Below are positions 25,140 to 36,749 of a DNA stretch of 64,000 nt, one piece after another. Within the stretch, counting starts at the first letter, position 1. Each line of letters opens with the position of its first letter. Under the pieces are notes generated by a model. That model was not told the DNA's origin and did not search any database. It was given only the letters and a program-made list of their open reading frames with translations. The position numbers were made by a program, and so were the translations under genes. Source of the stretch: Lavandula angustifolia (lineage: Eukaryota > Streptophyta > Magnoliopsida > Lamiales > Lamiaceae); contig CM054810.1 of the NCBI GenBank assembly GCA_028984105.1, forward strand, positions 31,645,386 to 31,709,385, in the 5' to 3' direction.

Positions 25140-25645
25140 ATATTAATATACCCATCTACACTATATTAAATATAAAATTAATTAATTTTATAAAAATTAT
25201 CTATTATATATTCAAATTTACTAAAATACCCTCACTTTTTCATTTATCTCACCTAAAAGTGTCAGGCCATGATTGGACCGTGATCGGACCATGTCGGATA
25301 TATCCGACCGGTCAGACATGATCGATCAGTCGGGTCGCACAAAAAAATTGTGATTGGCACAAAAAATATCGAAGCACTATGATCGGCACCGACCGACCAT
25401 GCATTAATATTACTAAAAAATGTTTATGTGCCTATGGGCCAAATTTTGTGATCGGCCCTTACCGATCACAAACATCAACAAAACTTTTTTTTGTGATCGG
25501 CTCCAACCGACCATGCTCGGTCATGGTCCGATCGATCGGACCGTGATCGGGCCCTTTGTTCACCGTGATCGGACCATTCTATTGTAGGGGTATTTTCATC
25601 TTTTTCGGTATATAGTGTAGTTAAATATAAGAATTGGGTATAAAT
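25140..25645. repeat. Element rich in GATCGG/CCGATC inverted words
   Basis: Outer parts share inverted TACACTATAT / ATATAGTGTA words (about 25158 and 25610) and a 'TACCC' pair. The centre (25260-25580) has many alternating copies of GATCGGACC, GGTCGGT and CCGATCAC, which can pair with one another. No coding potential. It looks like a non-autonomous inverted-repeat element of unassigned type. Confidence 0.5.
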
Positions 25646-26046
25646 ATATTTGTCTTTTCCCAAATGTGCATTTCACCGCCGGACTCCAAGAGAAAATCCC
25701 ACTAAATTATTAACATACATCCAAAATTTGATGCAGGAGATCTGGGTACGGATAGAAAATCGAAAGCTTGGACAAATTTTGATTTCGATGTCTTGTTGTG
25801 TAGCGATGATATATTTAGACATCGCCTTCCGCCACATCATTCTGAAGTGGTCTTGTCTCATATCTCAAGCTCCATCTTGGAATTATGCGTATTATAAAAA
25901 AGATTCATATTCATAATTAAATTAAATTTGGACCACTCCCATCACTCTGATTTTTCAGTGCAATTTCCATTTAATACGCAAGTCCCAATATATTGGTATC
26001 ATTATTCCCGTGATTCGAAGCCGCTACTCAAAGTGTACACCGAATC

Positions 26047-26552
26047 GAAAAAATATTCATTTTGGTCCTCTAATATGACATTTGTTCTTTTGTATCCATT
26101 AACGTAATTATATCCGATTTTGCTCCTATAACTTTATAAAAAGTCCAATTTTGGCCAACTTTTTAAAGTTTTCGAATTTGCTCCTCCGGTAGAAATTGTC
26201 GAATAGAAAATGGCACTTAAACTACACGCTTCACTGGAACTAAATCGGACATTTTTAAAATCACGTGACAAAAACCGAACACTTTTTAAAAGTTACATAA
26301 CCTAAAAACGTGTTCCATTTGTCAAAATGTAGCATTTGCCCCTTTTCGGGTCTTGTAACTGTTGAAAGTATTCATTTTTTCCCCGTAACTTTACAAAGAG
26401 TCTGATTGTAGTCGTCCAACGATATAATTCTGTTCGGAGACCAAAATTGGACAATTTGTAAAGTCATAGAACCAAAGTCAAACACAACCACATTAAATGA
26501 CAAAAAAAATGAACAAATGCCACATTATATGACCAAAATCGATATTTTCTCT
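26047..26552. mobile_element. Non-autonomous element with long (about 110 bp) inverted arms
   Basis: The left arm begins AAATATTCATTTTGGTCCTC and continues ACATTTGTTC, GTCCAATTTTGG. The complement of the right arm reads AAAATATCGATTTTGGTCAT, GCATTTGTTC, GTCCAATTTTGG in the same order. The arms are diverged and the centre is non-coding. The design matches long-TIR, MULE-like or foldback elements. No clear target duplication was found. Confidence 0.65.
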
Positions 26553-26782
26553 CGCCGTGTCGGCAAACAACATTTCTCAATCAAATGAGATATAACAAGA
26601 AGCCTAATGAATCAAACAATCAGTTCCAATAATGTCATAAATCTGCAAAACTAGTAAACTGCCATCACAAATAACATGACAGAATTACTGCTTGCTGCAG
26701 AGGAAAGAATCAAGAAAAGATTAAATCCTTGAACCCAAGCAGATTAATTATCTATCTATTACTTTCTGTATGCAAAATAGTA

Positions 26783-29118
26783 TCATAATCCTGCACCCTC
26801 AAGCACAGCAGCAGGCTCCAATTTAGCAGCACAGCCATACTTAGAAGTGCTGTACTTCTTGTAGACACCGGTAAGCTTCCCCGTTCCCGCGTTCCGATGG
26901 AGAGTCACCATCAATCTTGCACATTCCCTAAACACCAAGAAGAAGTTAAAATTAAACCAATCATATGTTTAATTTTTTGGATCTATGATCATCATGTTTT
27001 CTCAATTAGGACTAATTTAGCTAAACACTTACATAAGCTGCTCTTTGGAGTAACCAGACTGAATTTCACATTTCTTGCTCCACTTTCTACCTTCACCCAG
27101 TGTGCATTGTGCTGTAAAGATTGCAGCAGAGGCAAGCAGGGACGGCGGGAATCTAAGCATATCGTACTCAACGAGGGAGAGTTCGAGTACGAAGAAGGAT
27201 ACATTCTCCAACTGATTCACATCCAAAAAGGCCAACATTAGAAAAAGCCTCAATCTTTGTATGTTCACTTGTACTATCAACTAACCTTTTTGTCGGATTG
27301 AGCGGATTTGAGGAAACGCCTCATGAACACGTATGGAGTCGGGAACGACATATTGAACTGTAGGGTACTGAGCATGAGTCTCTCCTGCAGGCAAAGCAAC
27401 AAAATTTTCAAGAAATCTTGTGAAAGTTTAGCAATTTGATGGACTACCATTTCAAGAACTTCTTTTCGACTGTAAGCTCTGTCGGATATCAGTACGAGGT
27501 CTTCTACAACAGGGACGGAAACTTCTTCATACTTGCAGGCTAGAAGCAGAGCAGTTACTCCAACAAGCTGCAGCTTTTTCCTGCCCACAGACTGGAGGGA
27601 TAAGAATCTGTCGATGAGATTGACAGTTAAGTACAACGTCTCATCCACCAATTCGAACTTGTAATGCACCTGCATAACGTAAAATAGAACACCATTAATC
27701 CAGCAGTTTCTTGATTCGAACTCATAATTTTGGTTCAAACTTCTCTACCTCTATCAGCCAGTCAATAAGAATGCCCCTCATTCTGTCGTTTATGTCGAAT
27801 TGCTGAGACATGTAGTTTGGTGGGACACAGCTTGAACTCTGCAATCAAATTTACAAAGCTGAATAAACATGAAATCAAGATGTAGAACTTCAAGCAAACT
27901 GATAAAAACATGAGAAAAATATTAGTTTTGAAGGTGAATTAGACCCTATTTTGATTCTCAAATGATCAAACAAGCAGAAGGACTAATTGAAATACTACTT
28001 CTCATTCTCACGAGTTTTTCGAGTAAGGGAAAGCAACGATTAAGGTAAAAACCAAGATCCAAATCATCTGAAGCTAATAGAGAAGTTCAACCTCTTTTGA
28101 TTGATTCTCAATCAAACAAGCAGAAGGACTAATCAAAATCTAACAGAATTTTTTTTGTTAGTTCTTATCTACTTTGCATTCTCACAGGTTTTTCGATAAC
28201 CATCAAGATTCAAATCATCTCAAGGTAATAGAGAGAAGTTCAACCTCTGTCTTCTTGTAATGTGCATGTATATCATCAATGTACTCAGTGACTGCAAGTG
28301 GATTAGTCTTATCGTGGGCGTCTATATCCATCCCTTCCTCATCCGAATCAATCTCTTCCATCTCAACTTCGGCATCCTAGACGAATTCACAACACAAACT
28401 TAGTTGCCTAATTAATGAATAGCCAAACAGCAAGTTAAGCAGAAATAAATACCATTTGATCAATTTCTTCCAGCATAGCTTCGGTGTACTGCACATACAT
28501 CGGAACATCATGATCGTACGAGGCCTTGACATCTTCTGCATTGATAATAGTACAATCCGAGGGTTGATGCCCGACTGTTTGATGGAGGGGTAGCTTTACT
28601 TCCTACGCCGATACAGCCATTTTAGGCGAAACAAACAGAGAATTGTGCTGAAATTAGATACAAGATATATCATATATATACCTTGTGTTGAAGCTGCTTC
28701 TCTTTGATAGCCAATTGTGCAGCAAACTTCCTAGAAATGCACCAAAAATGCTTAATAATATCAAGATTTACTCATTCTAACACCTTCTCTAAAATCAAGA
28801 AAACACAATTCAAAACAAGAGATCAAGAGATGGATCTGCAAACCTTGTAATTGGACGGTGAAGTGGGAGTGCAGGATTCTTATGAGAGACAGCGTTTTTT
28901 CTAAACAAGATCAAGAAATATCGAAATATAAGAACATATGCAGCCAAAAAAAAAACTAAAATCAATCAGAAATTAAAATAAAATAAAATATATGGAATCC
29001 ATACTCTGTCAAAACTCCCCTTTTCTGAACTCCTATCACGTTGTTATCCACTGTACTCAGTGCCTTCCTATTAGGCCTAGTCCGAGCAATAATGTTTTCA
29101 GCCTTCAACTTCATCCCT

Positions 29119-29163
<45 letters not shown>

Positions 29164-29369
29164 ATTAAATTACATTAGGATATTGTAAAAGAGTAACACA
29201 TTGAAGCAACAATCAGAACTCCAAGAAATTTTGCACATTCAAATTGAAAGAAATCAAAGAAAGAATCAAACAAAAGAGAATGTTCAACAAGGGATTTTTT
29301 TTTTTTTTTTTAACTTTTTTCAAATCTCAAATTACCTTGAAAGTTTGAATTCTCATTTACTCCGGCCAT
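26783..29369 (-). CDS. CYCB2: G2/mitotic-specific cyclin, B2 type
   Basis: Eleven exons: 29369-29336, 29119-29005, 28900-28844, 28730-28682, 28602-28453, 28376-28245, 27838-27749, 27669-27448, 27384-27286, 27211-27033 and 26927-26783. They join without a break to 423 residues, normal for plant CYCB2. The start MAGVNENSNFQ is split by intron 1 after 34 bases. A destruction box RKALSTVDN lies at residues 29-37, for APC/C degradation. The cyclin N-domain holds MRGILIDWLIEVHYKFEL, the FLSLQSVGRKKLQLVG helix and the KYEEVSVPVVEDLVLISD hallmark of B2 cyclins. The C-terminal cyclin domain has VEYDMLRFPPSLLASAA. The protein activates CDKs at G2/M. Two MSA-like motifs upstream fit M-phase transcription. 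This is one of the cleanest genes in the window. Confidence 0.96.
29122..29161. repeat. (GA)n microsatellite forming the intron 1 polypyrimidine tract
   Basis: About 20 GA units on the plus strand. On the coding strand this is a (CT)n run ending directly in the CAG acceptor of cyclin exon 2. Confidence 0.9.
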
Positions 29370-29837
29370 CTTGTGTTTTCAGAAAAAATCGGAAGAGATC
29401 CAACGTCCAATTCCAAATTAATCAAAAGGAAAGAAAAAAAAAAGATGAGTGACTAATCCCTAATCCCAAATCCCAAAATCTAGAGAGAGAACCCAAAAGA
29501 TCAAATCTTTTCAGAAACCAAGAAACCCAAGAACAAATGAAAATCAACCCTCCATCCGTTTATACTCTCCAAGAAAACCCAAATAAAGGAAAAAGAGAGA
29601 CTAAAAAGAAAACCCCATCAATGATTAATTAATGGAGTATTTACCCAATCACTTAAAACTCTCTCCCTCGCTCTACTCTGACACGCAGAGAGAGAATCTT
29701 TGCTTTCTTGAACGTTGTTTTCGATTGAATTCAAAGAAGGGGTTTAGTTTAGTAGAAACCGTAAACAACGGGTGTCTGTCTGTTTTCTCTCTCCTCCCCC
29801 CCTCCCTCCCGCCCTCTCTCTCTAGATATATTTGAAA

Positions 29838-29848
29838 AGCAACGGCTA
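29838..29848 (+). promoter_or_regulatory. MSA-like mitotic promoter motif (proximal)
   Basis: AGCAACGGCTA matches 9 of 11 positions of the MSA consensus YCYAACGGYYA, including the AACGG core, about 470 bp upstream of the cyclin ATG. MSA elements bind three-repeat MYB factors that drive G2/M genes. Function here is inferred. Confidence 0.55.
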
Positions 29849-29896
29849 GTGAATGTGATTGGTTGTACGATGAAAGGGTTGAGCTGTTCCGCGTGT

Positions 29897-29907
29897 ACTA
29901 ACGGTTA
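29897..29907 (+). promoter_or_regulatory. MSA-like mitotic promoter motif (distal)
   Basis: ACTAACGGTTA matches 10 of 11 positions of the MSA consensus and lies about 530 bp upstream of the cyclin ATG. Paired MSA motifs are typical of plant B-type cyclin promoters. Confidence 0.6.
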
Positions 29908-29909
29908 TT

Positions 29910-31150
29910 TTTCATCTCCGTTATTTACTTCGATTCAATCCAACCCCAACAAATTATGGCATGTGCTTTCGAAAATCTCTCACTAGATTTTCTTCCCATT
30001 CAATTAATTTTCTTCCCACTTTCCTTTTTAGTTATTCTTGGGATGTGTTCATATTGGGCAATATATGGATAGAAAATATATAAAAGATTAAAATTTAAAA
30101 ATGTAAGTTGAGATGTTTTTGAATTTATTGTTGAATACATTTATGAGTTTTCAGTTATTTATTGAATCTGCAGTCGTTTAATAGGTCAAATATGAACAGA
30201 AATTTAATTCAAAATAATTAGAAAGGAAAATTGATTTGATGAAATTACTCAAAAATCATTATTGAAAATTATGATATTTTAATTCGAATTCGAATTTCAT
30301 TTTAGATTAGTTTTTTTTTTTGGTTAATCTATTAATGTATGTCTTGTGGCCTTAATCGTGCAATCAAGCAATCGTGCAAATACATGATTCAAGTAATTGT
30401 TTTTTATGTTTTAGGAAAGACTGCTAGACAATTTTAATTTGACTTGCAATTTGTAATTTGCAAGTCTCCCAACTTTAATATTACCACTATGCATTATGAT
30501 TGAGAAGTGTTTCGTCTTAAGGTAAATAGTAATCCCTCTGTCCCGCTATTATAATATATATTTTTTTTCGATAAGGAGATTAAGAATTTTTATTTAAGTG
30601 CGTAATTTATAAGTTTTAAATATATTAAAAAATAAATACGATTTTTGAGGAATGGTTGGTGGGAAGAAATGTGAATTTATCCAAATTTTAGTAAGACATA
30701 ATTGCGGCTATTGATTTATTTCTTTTTTTCTATTTTTTCATGTTGCAATTGAAAAAATAATATAAAGTTTCAAAAAAGTGAAATTCTGACTTTGGAGCGA
30801 AAGATTTTTAAAGAGAGAGTATAAAAACGTGTGGGTGAGGGGGGGGGGGTTGAGTAATGATTAATCATTTCAAGTTTATGAGTTCATTTTTGTCATTTTA
30901 AGAAACATGTGATAGTATGACAACTCAATTAGAAAAGTCACGTACGTGTAACATGCTTAACTTGAAAAATAATCAAATAATCGAACCGGTGACATGGATT
31001 ACATGATTGTAATTGGTAAAATATTTTGGTTTATGCATTTTAACATGATGATTTTTTAATTTTTTAATTTTCTTGGCAAATTTTCCTTTGATTTTTTCAT
31101 ATAAAAGTGTAATATTTTTCTAACTAAAATTCATATTATAAATTGGTTCG
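29910..31150. other. AT-rich intergenic DNA upstream of the cyclin gene
   Basis: No gene is seen. A degenerate Stowaway-like unit may span about 30531-30821 (left CCCTCTGTCCCGC, right GAGAGAGTA). A G10 run lies near 30840. Confidence 0.4.
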
Positions 31151-31739
31151 AATATACTCCCTCCGTCCCAATAAACATGTCCTCTTTGATTTGGGCACGG
31201 TTATTAAGAAAGTAGATATAAAATGTTTTATTGTGTAGCCTACCTTTTTAATCCTTTTCTAATTTTTCTCTCTCCTAGTTAATCATTTCCTTATTTTATC
31301 TTTATCACTTTGTTACTTTTTATTTTGCAGATGTTCGATTTTTTCGGAATGCGACCTCGTGTTTGATTTTTTTTGTGCGAAACTGACAAGCATAATAAAT
31401 TGGGATAAATGAAGCATAAAACCATGCCGATCGGATGCAGTTTTCACCCTAACTCACCATTTCCATCAATATAAAATATGGATATAAATACAAGCTTAGA
31501 AGCATGCTACAAAATAGCCAACCATGCTGGATCAGCAGATTTCTCATCCAAACATCATTTCCAAATAAATTGAAGTCACATCCAAGCTCTCAATCACAAT
31601 TTCACCAAAAATTGGTGGGAAGATTTGGAGCCAAAATAGAAATTACAAGAGGATCAGTTCAACATAATCTATAAAAAGAAGAGGATCAGTTCACATCATT
31701 TCCACAACATCCTCTACACTTCTCTTCATCCTTCCCCAC

Positions 31740-33090
31740 TGTTGGTCCGGAGACGATAAGTCAGGTGTAGAGGGGGGGGTGAATACACCTGAGCTTAGTT
31801 TCTTTTTCTCAATGAAGGTCACCGAGGCCGATGATTGCGAACCGATGAACGATGCCGCCAAATAAGCCTTCGATCGCGGGACGAGTGAGTCGGCCATCGA
31901 GCTCTCTCCTACCGACCGTTGTCGGTACTTTTGAGAATCAGTCGGAGACTGTTGTGCGGAAAGTGTGGGGCCCGGAATTCGTCTCTTTTGAAAACACGTT
32001 TTAGCAAATTAAATCTTTTGGCTGTGCGCTTTATAAATATGTTTTATGCAAGCTTATGATTTTCAAGTCAGTTGAATGCTATGCAATAAAACAGTAGAAG
32101 AACACAAGCGATTTAACGTGGTTCGGATACGCAAGATCCTACGTCCACGGCCCCGAACAAGGCAGGAGAACTTGTTGATTATTCCGAGCAAGCCTCGCGG
32201 GGATACTGCTACCGGAACGGTTCCCTCTAAGTTATAGTCCTTAGCGACTTTACAATCCAAACCTAAGTCCGAAAGGGAAGGGAATTTTCTCCAACCGAGA
32301 AGGAGTTCTTACAATAAGAACAATTCACTAAATGTGAACTCCTTCGAATCTAAGCTATAAATATGACAATGAGCTTAGTCTAGAGAAGAAAGGGATCTAA
32401 GAACTCTAGAGAGAAAAACGAGAAATCTTCTAAGTATGCAAGTTTTCCTCTCGGATGATCTTTTAGTGTTCTAGAGCGTTTATGAACTTGAGCTTGTCCC
32501 TTCGAAATTCCGTCATTCGGAGCTTCAAAAACTTCTCTATTTATAGTTGTGAGTTATGGCATATGTCCGTTGGAGACGACGATGCCACGTGTCACAAACT
32601 TTCAAGAAAAACGGCCATTAATTCGAACTGTTGCGAAGGGGGCGGTTAATGCACCGTTCATGAGAGCAGCTTTCTTGTGTAGAGTAGGTAAGCGTTGTCG
32701 GCTTCTCATTGGTCGAGGTTTGTAGTTGGTGAGAATGTCGAGTTGACCGTTCAACAACCTCGTATGTCTTCTTCGCCGAACTTTTCGAAAAGACTTGAAT
32801 AGTCGGGTCGCTTTCCGTAGGATACGATAGACCGAAAAGTCTCTGTCTTCTTCACCGAGTCCGCCGACATGGCATCTACCGAGTAGGTCACCGGGCGGCT
32901 AACGAAGGTATCGTGCTTGTTTCTCGTTCTTCCGCCGATGACTATCACCGGGAGTAGTCTTCTACCGATGATTTGTCACCGATGCGCTGTCTTCGACCGA
33001 GTGGAAAATCAGCGGCGGACCAAGAACACAAGCGATTACACCGATGACGTGGGGTTCCGAAAAGTATCTTCGACGTAAAATCGCTCAACA
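31740..33090. mobile_element. Probable solo LTR of a copia (SIRE-like) retrotransposon
   Basis: Begins TGTTGGTCCGGAGACG and ends ATCGCTCAACA (TG...CA). It contains the AACGTGGTTCGG..CTACGTCCAC phrase common in long plant copia LTRs. About 1.35 kb. The flanking 5-mers (CCCAC, ATTAC) do not match, so the insertion may have been rearranged. No internal coding region or primer site follows it. Confidence 0.6.
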
Positions 33091-33289
33091 ATTACCCCGT
33101 CAGGGACTTAGACAAAAATAATAATCAATATATCAAGTCTAACCTATACATCAGCTAATCCTAACGACACACTAATCTACTGATATCAGCTAGGTTTTGG
33201 GATCTTCAATTCCATAGTACTACTATGATTTCCCCCAATTTTCTTTTAACCGAACAACAGCTGAGAATCATCTACTGACTCATATCCAA

Positions 33290-34679
33290 CACCCACCATG
33301 ACCAAAAAAGACCTCTCCACCAAGGAGATGAATGTAAAGTGCAGTTCTTATTGCAAAACCTGACTGAAAAGGGCAGGCCGAAGCAGGGGAAGATGAAAGA
33401 AATTGCAGTTCAGTACAACAGGAGTCCACGTACAATTAGGCGACTTTGGGCTGCAGCAAGAAAGCAAAAAGAGGAGCAACAAGTTATTCATTTAACTTCA
33501 GCAAAGCCAAACGCAGCAAGAGGTAAAAGAGTCTTTCTAGACATCAACTTAATACAGAGTCTAGAACTAAATAAGCGAGCCACCATACGGAAGCTAGCAG
33601 ATGGAATCAAATGCAGCCCGTCAACTGTCGGGAGATGGGTGAAAGGGGGACAGATCAGGGCTCACACCAATGCAATCAAACCAAATCTCACAGCACCTAA
33701 CAAGCTGCTAAGGCTGAGGTTTTCTCTAGAACAACTTGAGTTTGATCGTATTTTAAACATAATGAAGTTTAAGGGGATGCATAACACCATCCATATTGAT
33801 GAAAAGTGGTTCTACATCACAAGGTCCTCACACGATTCTACTTAACCCTCGGGGAGGCGAGCCACACGTAACATGCCGAGAATAAGGGTTTTATTGCAAA
33901 AGTAATGTTCATGTGTGCAAGGTCAGACCGAGTGTTTGGTTCGAGATGGAGAAGTACTATTTGATGGCAAAATTGGGATTTTCTCATTCACGTAAAAGGT
34001 TGCGGCATTAAGAACAAGCAAGAATAGGGCTAAAGGTACTTTGGAGACAAGAGCAATTCAAAGTATAACAAGACCAAGAATTAAAGATCGCCCAATAAAT
34101 AAGGTAACAAGTCCGAACATATCTCATTTACGAATTTAATAGGGCTAGAAGATCTCATGGCTTGTTTTAATATCTCATTTACGATTCTACCGGTTGTTAG
34201 GGCCAAATGGCCTCCTTTTTGCAAGCAAACGATATTTTTATTCAACAAGATAATGCCAAGCCTCATGTCAAAGACACTGACCCGCATTTCGGACGAGCCG
34301 CATCTATTGATGGTTTTGATATTAGGCTAGTACATTAACCCCCCAACTCACCCTGACACCAATGTTAATGATTTTGGGTGGTTTAGAGCAATTCAAAGTA
34401 TTCAAATAGAGAGTGCATGCTATAATGTGGATGAACTAGTGAAGGCAAGTGGTATGTTCTTTTGAAGACCTCTCACCTCAAACTTTAAACAAAGTTTTTC
34501 TAAGTTTGCAAGGGTGTATCTTTGAAATTATGAGAGTGAAAGGGCAAAATTGCTATAAAATACCGCATATGAAAAAAGATCAACTTATTAGACAAGAGGC
34601 ACTCCCCAATAGTTTGGCAGTCCCACAAAATTTGGTTGAAGAATGCATTGCTTACATCATTGATAATGGAATTATATAA
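33290..34679 (+). pseudogene. Plant mariner-like (Osmar type) transposase, degraded
   Basis: The open stretch 33339-33845 encodes a helix-turn-helix half (IAVQYNRSPRTIRRLW, RATIRKLADGIKCSPSTVGRW) and the first catalytic block HIDEKWFYIT. Later pieces in other frames encode PHVTCRNKGFIAKVMF, KIGIFSF, the second catalytic block QQDNAKPHV near 34240, and the third, PPNSPDTNVNDFGWF, near 34340. The C-terminal FEIMRVKGQNCYKIPHMKK lies at 34449-34679. All three catalytic aspartates can still be found, but several frameshifts and stops separate them. The mapped coding start near 33291 is also out of frame with the rest. It cannot act in its present form. Confidence 0.85.
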
Positions 34680-34928
34680 GACATCAGTGAATTGAAGATG
34701 AGGTTGGGAATGAACTGGTGAAGGCAGTGGTATGTTATAAGGGGTATATGCAGATTATCTAGGGTTTATGCAGCAAGTAGATAGAACTGATTATCTTTTT
34801 GTTATCTTTTTGTTATCTATGGGGTTTATGCAGCATGAAACGACAGATTTTGCAGCATCTCACATGGTAAGATGACTAACTTATAAGCTTAAGAGCTTAT
34901 AAGCAGCAATTCCGTGATTACAAACCCA

Positions 34929-35125
34929 CAACCAGAACAAGAATCACAACCCGAATCAGAATAAGAATCAGAACAAGAAGCAGTTTTAAACCCTAACTCA
35001 GAACAAGAATCACAACAAGAATCAGAACAAGAATCAGTTAAACCCTAACTCAGATCAAGAATCACAACAAGAATCAGAACAAGAATCATTTAAACCCTAA
35101 ATCAGAACAAGAATCAGAACAACCT
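34929..35125. repeat. Short tandem repeat of AACAAGAATCA units
   Basis: Units such as CAGAACAAGAATCA and CACAACAAGAATCA recur about a dozen times, broken at intervals by TTAAACCCTAA. On larger scale this is a period of roughly 65 bp repeated three times. Confidence 0.8.
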
Positions 35126-35283
35126 TAACCAAATCATCTCATATCCCACCAAAACCGAAGATCTAACCCACAATCATAATCGAGAACCAAAGATGAAACA
35201 ACTGTGAGCACAAATCATCATCTCATATCCCAACCTCTCACCCAGACAGTATATAATCATGCAAAAAAAGGGAAAGATCTCAC

Positions 35284-35577
35284 CCGTTTGAATCTCGGCA
35301 ACAGGATGCGAAGCATCACATCAACTGTTTCCTGAATCTCGCTAGCCCTCTCATGTTGCCGGATCGTTCTCATCACATCCTCGGTGTCCGCCCTAAACTC
35401 CGACGGGATGGAGAAGGGGAGAGGCTTCCAAGAGTCGTCCAGATCAGACGACGGAGGCTCGCTATACACCCCCCTGGAGAGCGACTCGCCATCGCTCAGG
35501 TCGGCGGCCTCAGTAGTATCTGAATCGGAGGCTTGTTCGACAGCAATTTCAGAGGCGATTAATTCGCTCATCATCAT
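35284..35577 (-). CDS. Hypothetical first exon, acidic protein
   Basis: The open frame begins MMMSELIASEIAVEQ and runs 98 codons to a good splice donor (CGG|GTGAGA). It has an acidic middle (DSDTTEAADLSDGES) and a helical end (EIQETVDVMLRILLPRFK). The upstream DNA (AGGGTTTGTATGAGG on the other strand) looks like a plant 5' leader. No downstream exon was found, and I do not recognise the family. It lies between the mariner terminal repeats, so it may be a captured gene fragment. Confidence 0.4.
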
Positions 35578-36749
35578 CGCGATTTCGAAGTCGTCGAGAT
35601 TCTAGATCTAGGGTTTGTATGAGGGGAGCGGCGGACAACGAGAGAGAAAACTTAGGGTTTCTCAAATAAAGATAGAGAGAGGGCAGCGAGTAATGAGAGA
35701 GAGGAGTAATGAGAGAGAGGAGTATTTAAATATAAAATTAATTAATGAGTTTAATTGTGTAATTAGTATTCCTAATCTTTTCACAATTCTTTCCTTTTTC
35801 GGAAAGAGGAATAGATGACATGTTTATTGGGACGGAGGGAGTATATATTTTTAATTTAATTTAAAAAGTAAATTTTCAAAGCATTTTCCGTGGAGACCGC
35901 GAAAAATGCCATGCATGATGCACCCTTCAATGATCGTAGCTGAATCGATTGAGAATCACGCCGAGAAATCCATACAATTCTGCAATTAGGGTTTTCAAGT
36001 TCTCCTCCCAATCGTCAATCATCGACAAAGTTCACCATCAATCGCCAAAACCAACAGATTTCGCGTTTCATAAATGAATTCGTGCTAAACCCTAATTTCG
36101 CGTTGGATAACGATGAATTAGGGGGGGGGAAGGGGGAGACGAAGAGCGTGGAGGGATGGAGGGCTGGAGCTCGACGTCGGGTGAGAATTTGGTGGAAGAA
36201 TAGATAGCCATTATCGATTCCGTGAAGAACATTGGGGAATTTAGGAGAACTCAGAGGAAAGAGGGCACCAATCTCGTGCGGAGGCTGAAGCTGTTCCTGC
36301 CGCTTCTCGAAGAGATCAGAGAATTCGAATACGCCAACATTCCCCTAGCCGGAATCGCGTGTTTGAAGAAGTTGAAGAAGGCGTTTCGATCCTCTTACAA
36401 GCTCTTGAAATTGTGCCATGAGGGGAGCAAGATCTACCTGGTCGGTGATTGCTTTTTCTACTGCAATTTGCAAATCTCTCTTTCTCGATGAATATTCTGT
36501 TGATGTATATTTGCTCTGTTTTCGAATTTTAGGCGTTGGAAACTGAGTCGATGATGACGCGATTTCATAAGGTTTACGAATCTATAAGCGTAGCAGTAGA
36601 AGGGATGCCGTATGAGGAGCTTGGGATATCTGAAGAAGACATTGAACAGGTAGGTGATGCACATTTTCACATCCATTATTGCATAGAGAACTTGATAAAA
36701 GCTGAGATGAAATTGGGATTTTGCTGTAATGGATTACCTATGCGTGTGG

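Larger units (their letters stand above)
31157..35841. mobile_element. Mariner-like element with Stowaway ends (or a Stowaway MITE split by insertions)
   Basis: The left end CTCCCTCCGTCCCAATAAACA and the right end, its inverted match TGTTTATTGGGACGGAGGGAG, are both flanked by TA. They extend as inverted arms of about 25 bp (ACATGTcctct and its complement). Between them lies a decayed plant mariner transposase at 33290-34679. Plant mariner (Osmar-type) elements are the known movers of Stowaway MITEs, so an autonomous parent with the same ends is expected. A 1.35-kb solo-LTR-like insert and a separate minus-strand exon-like open frame also lie inside. The other reading is a MITE whose middle received unrelated insertions. 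Confidence 0.7.
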
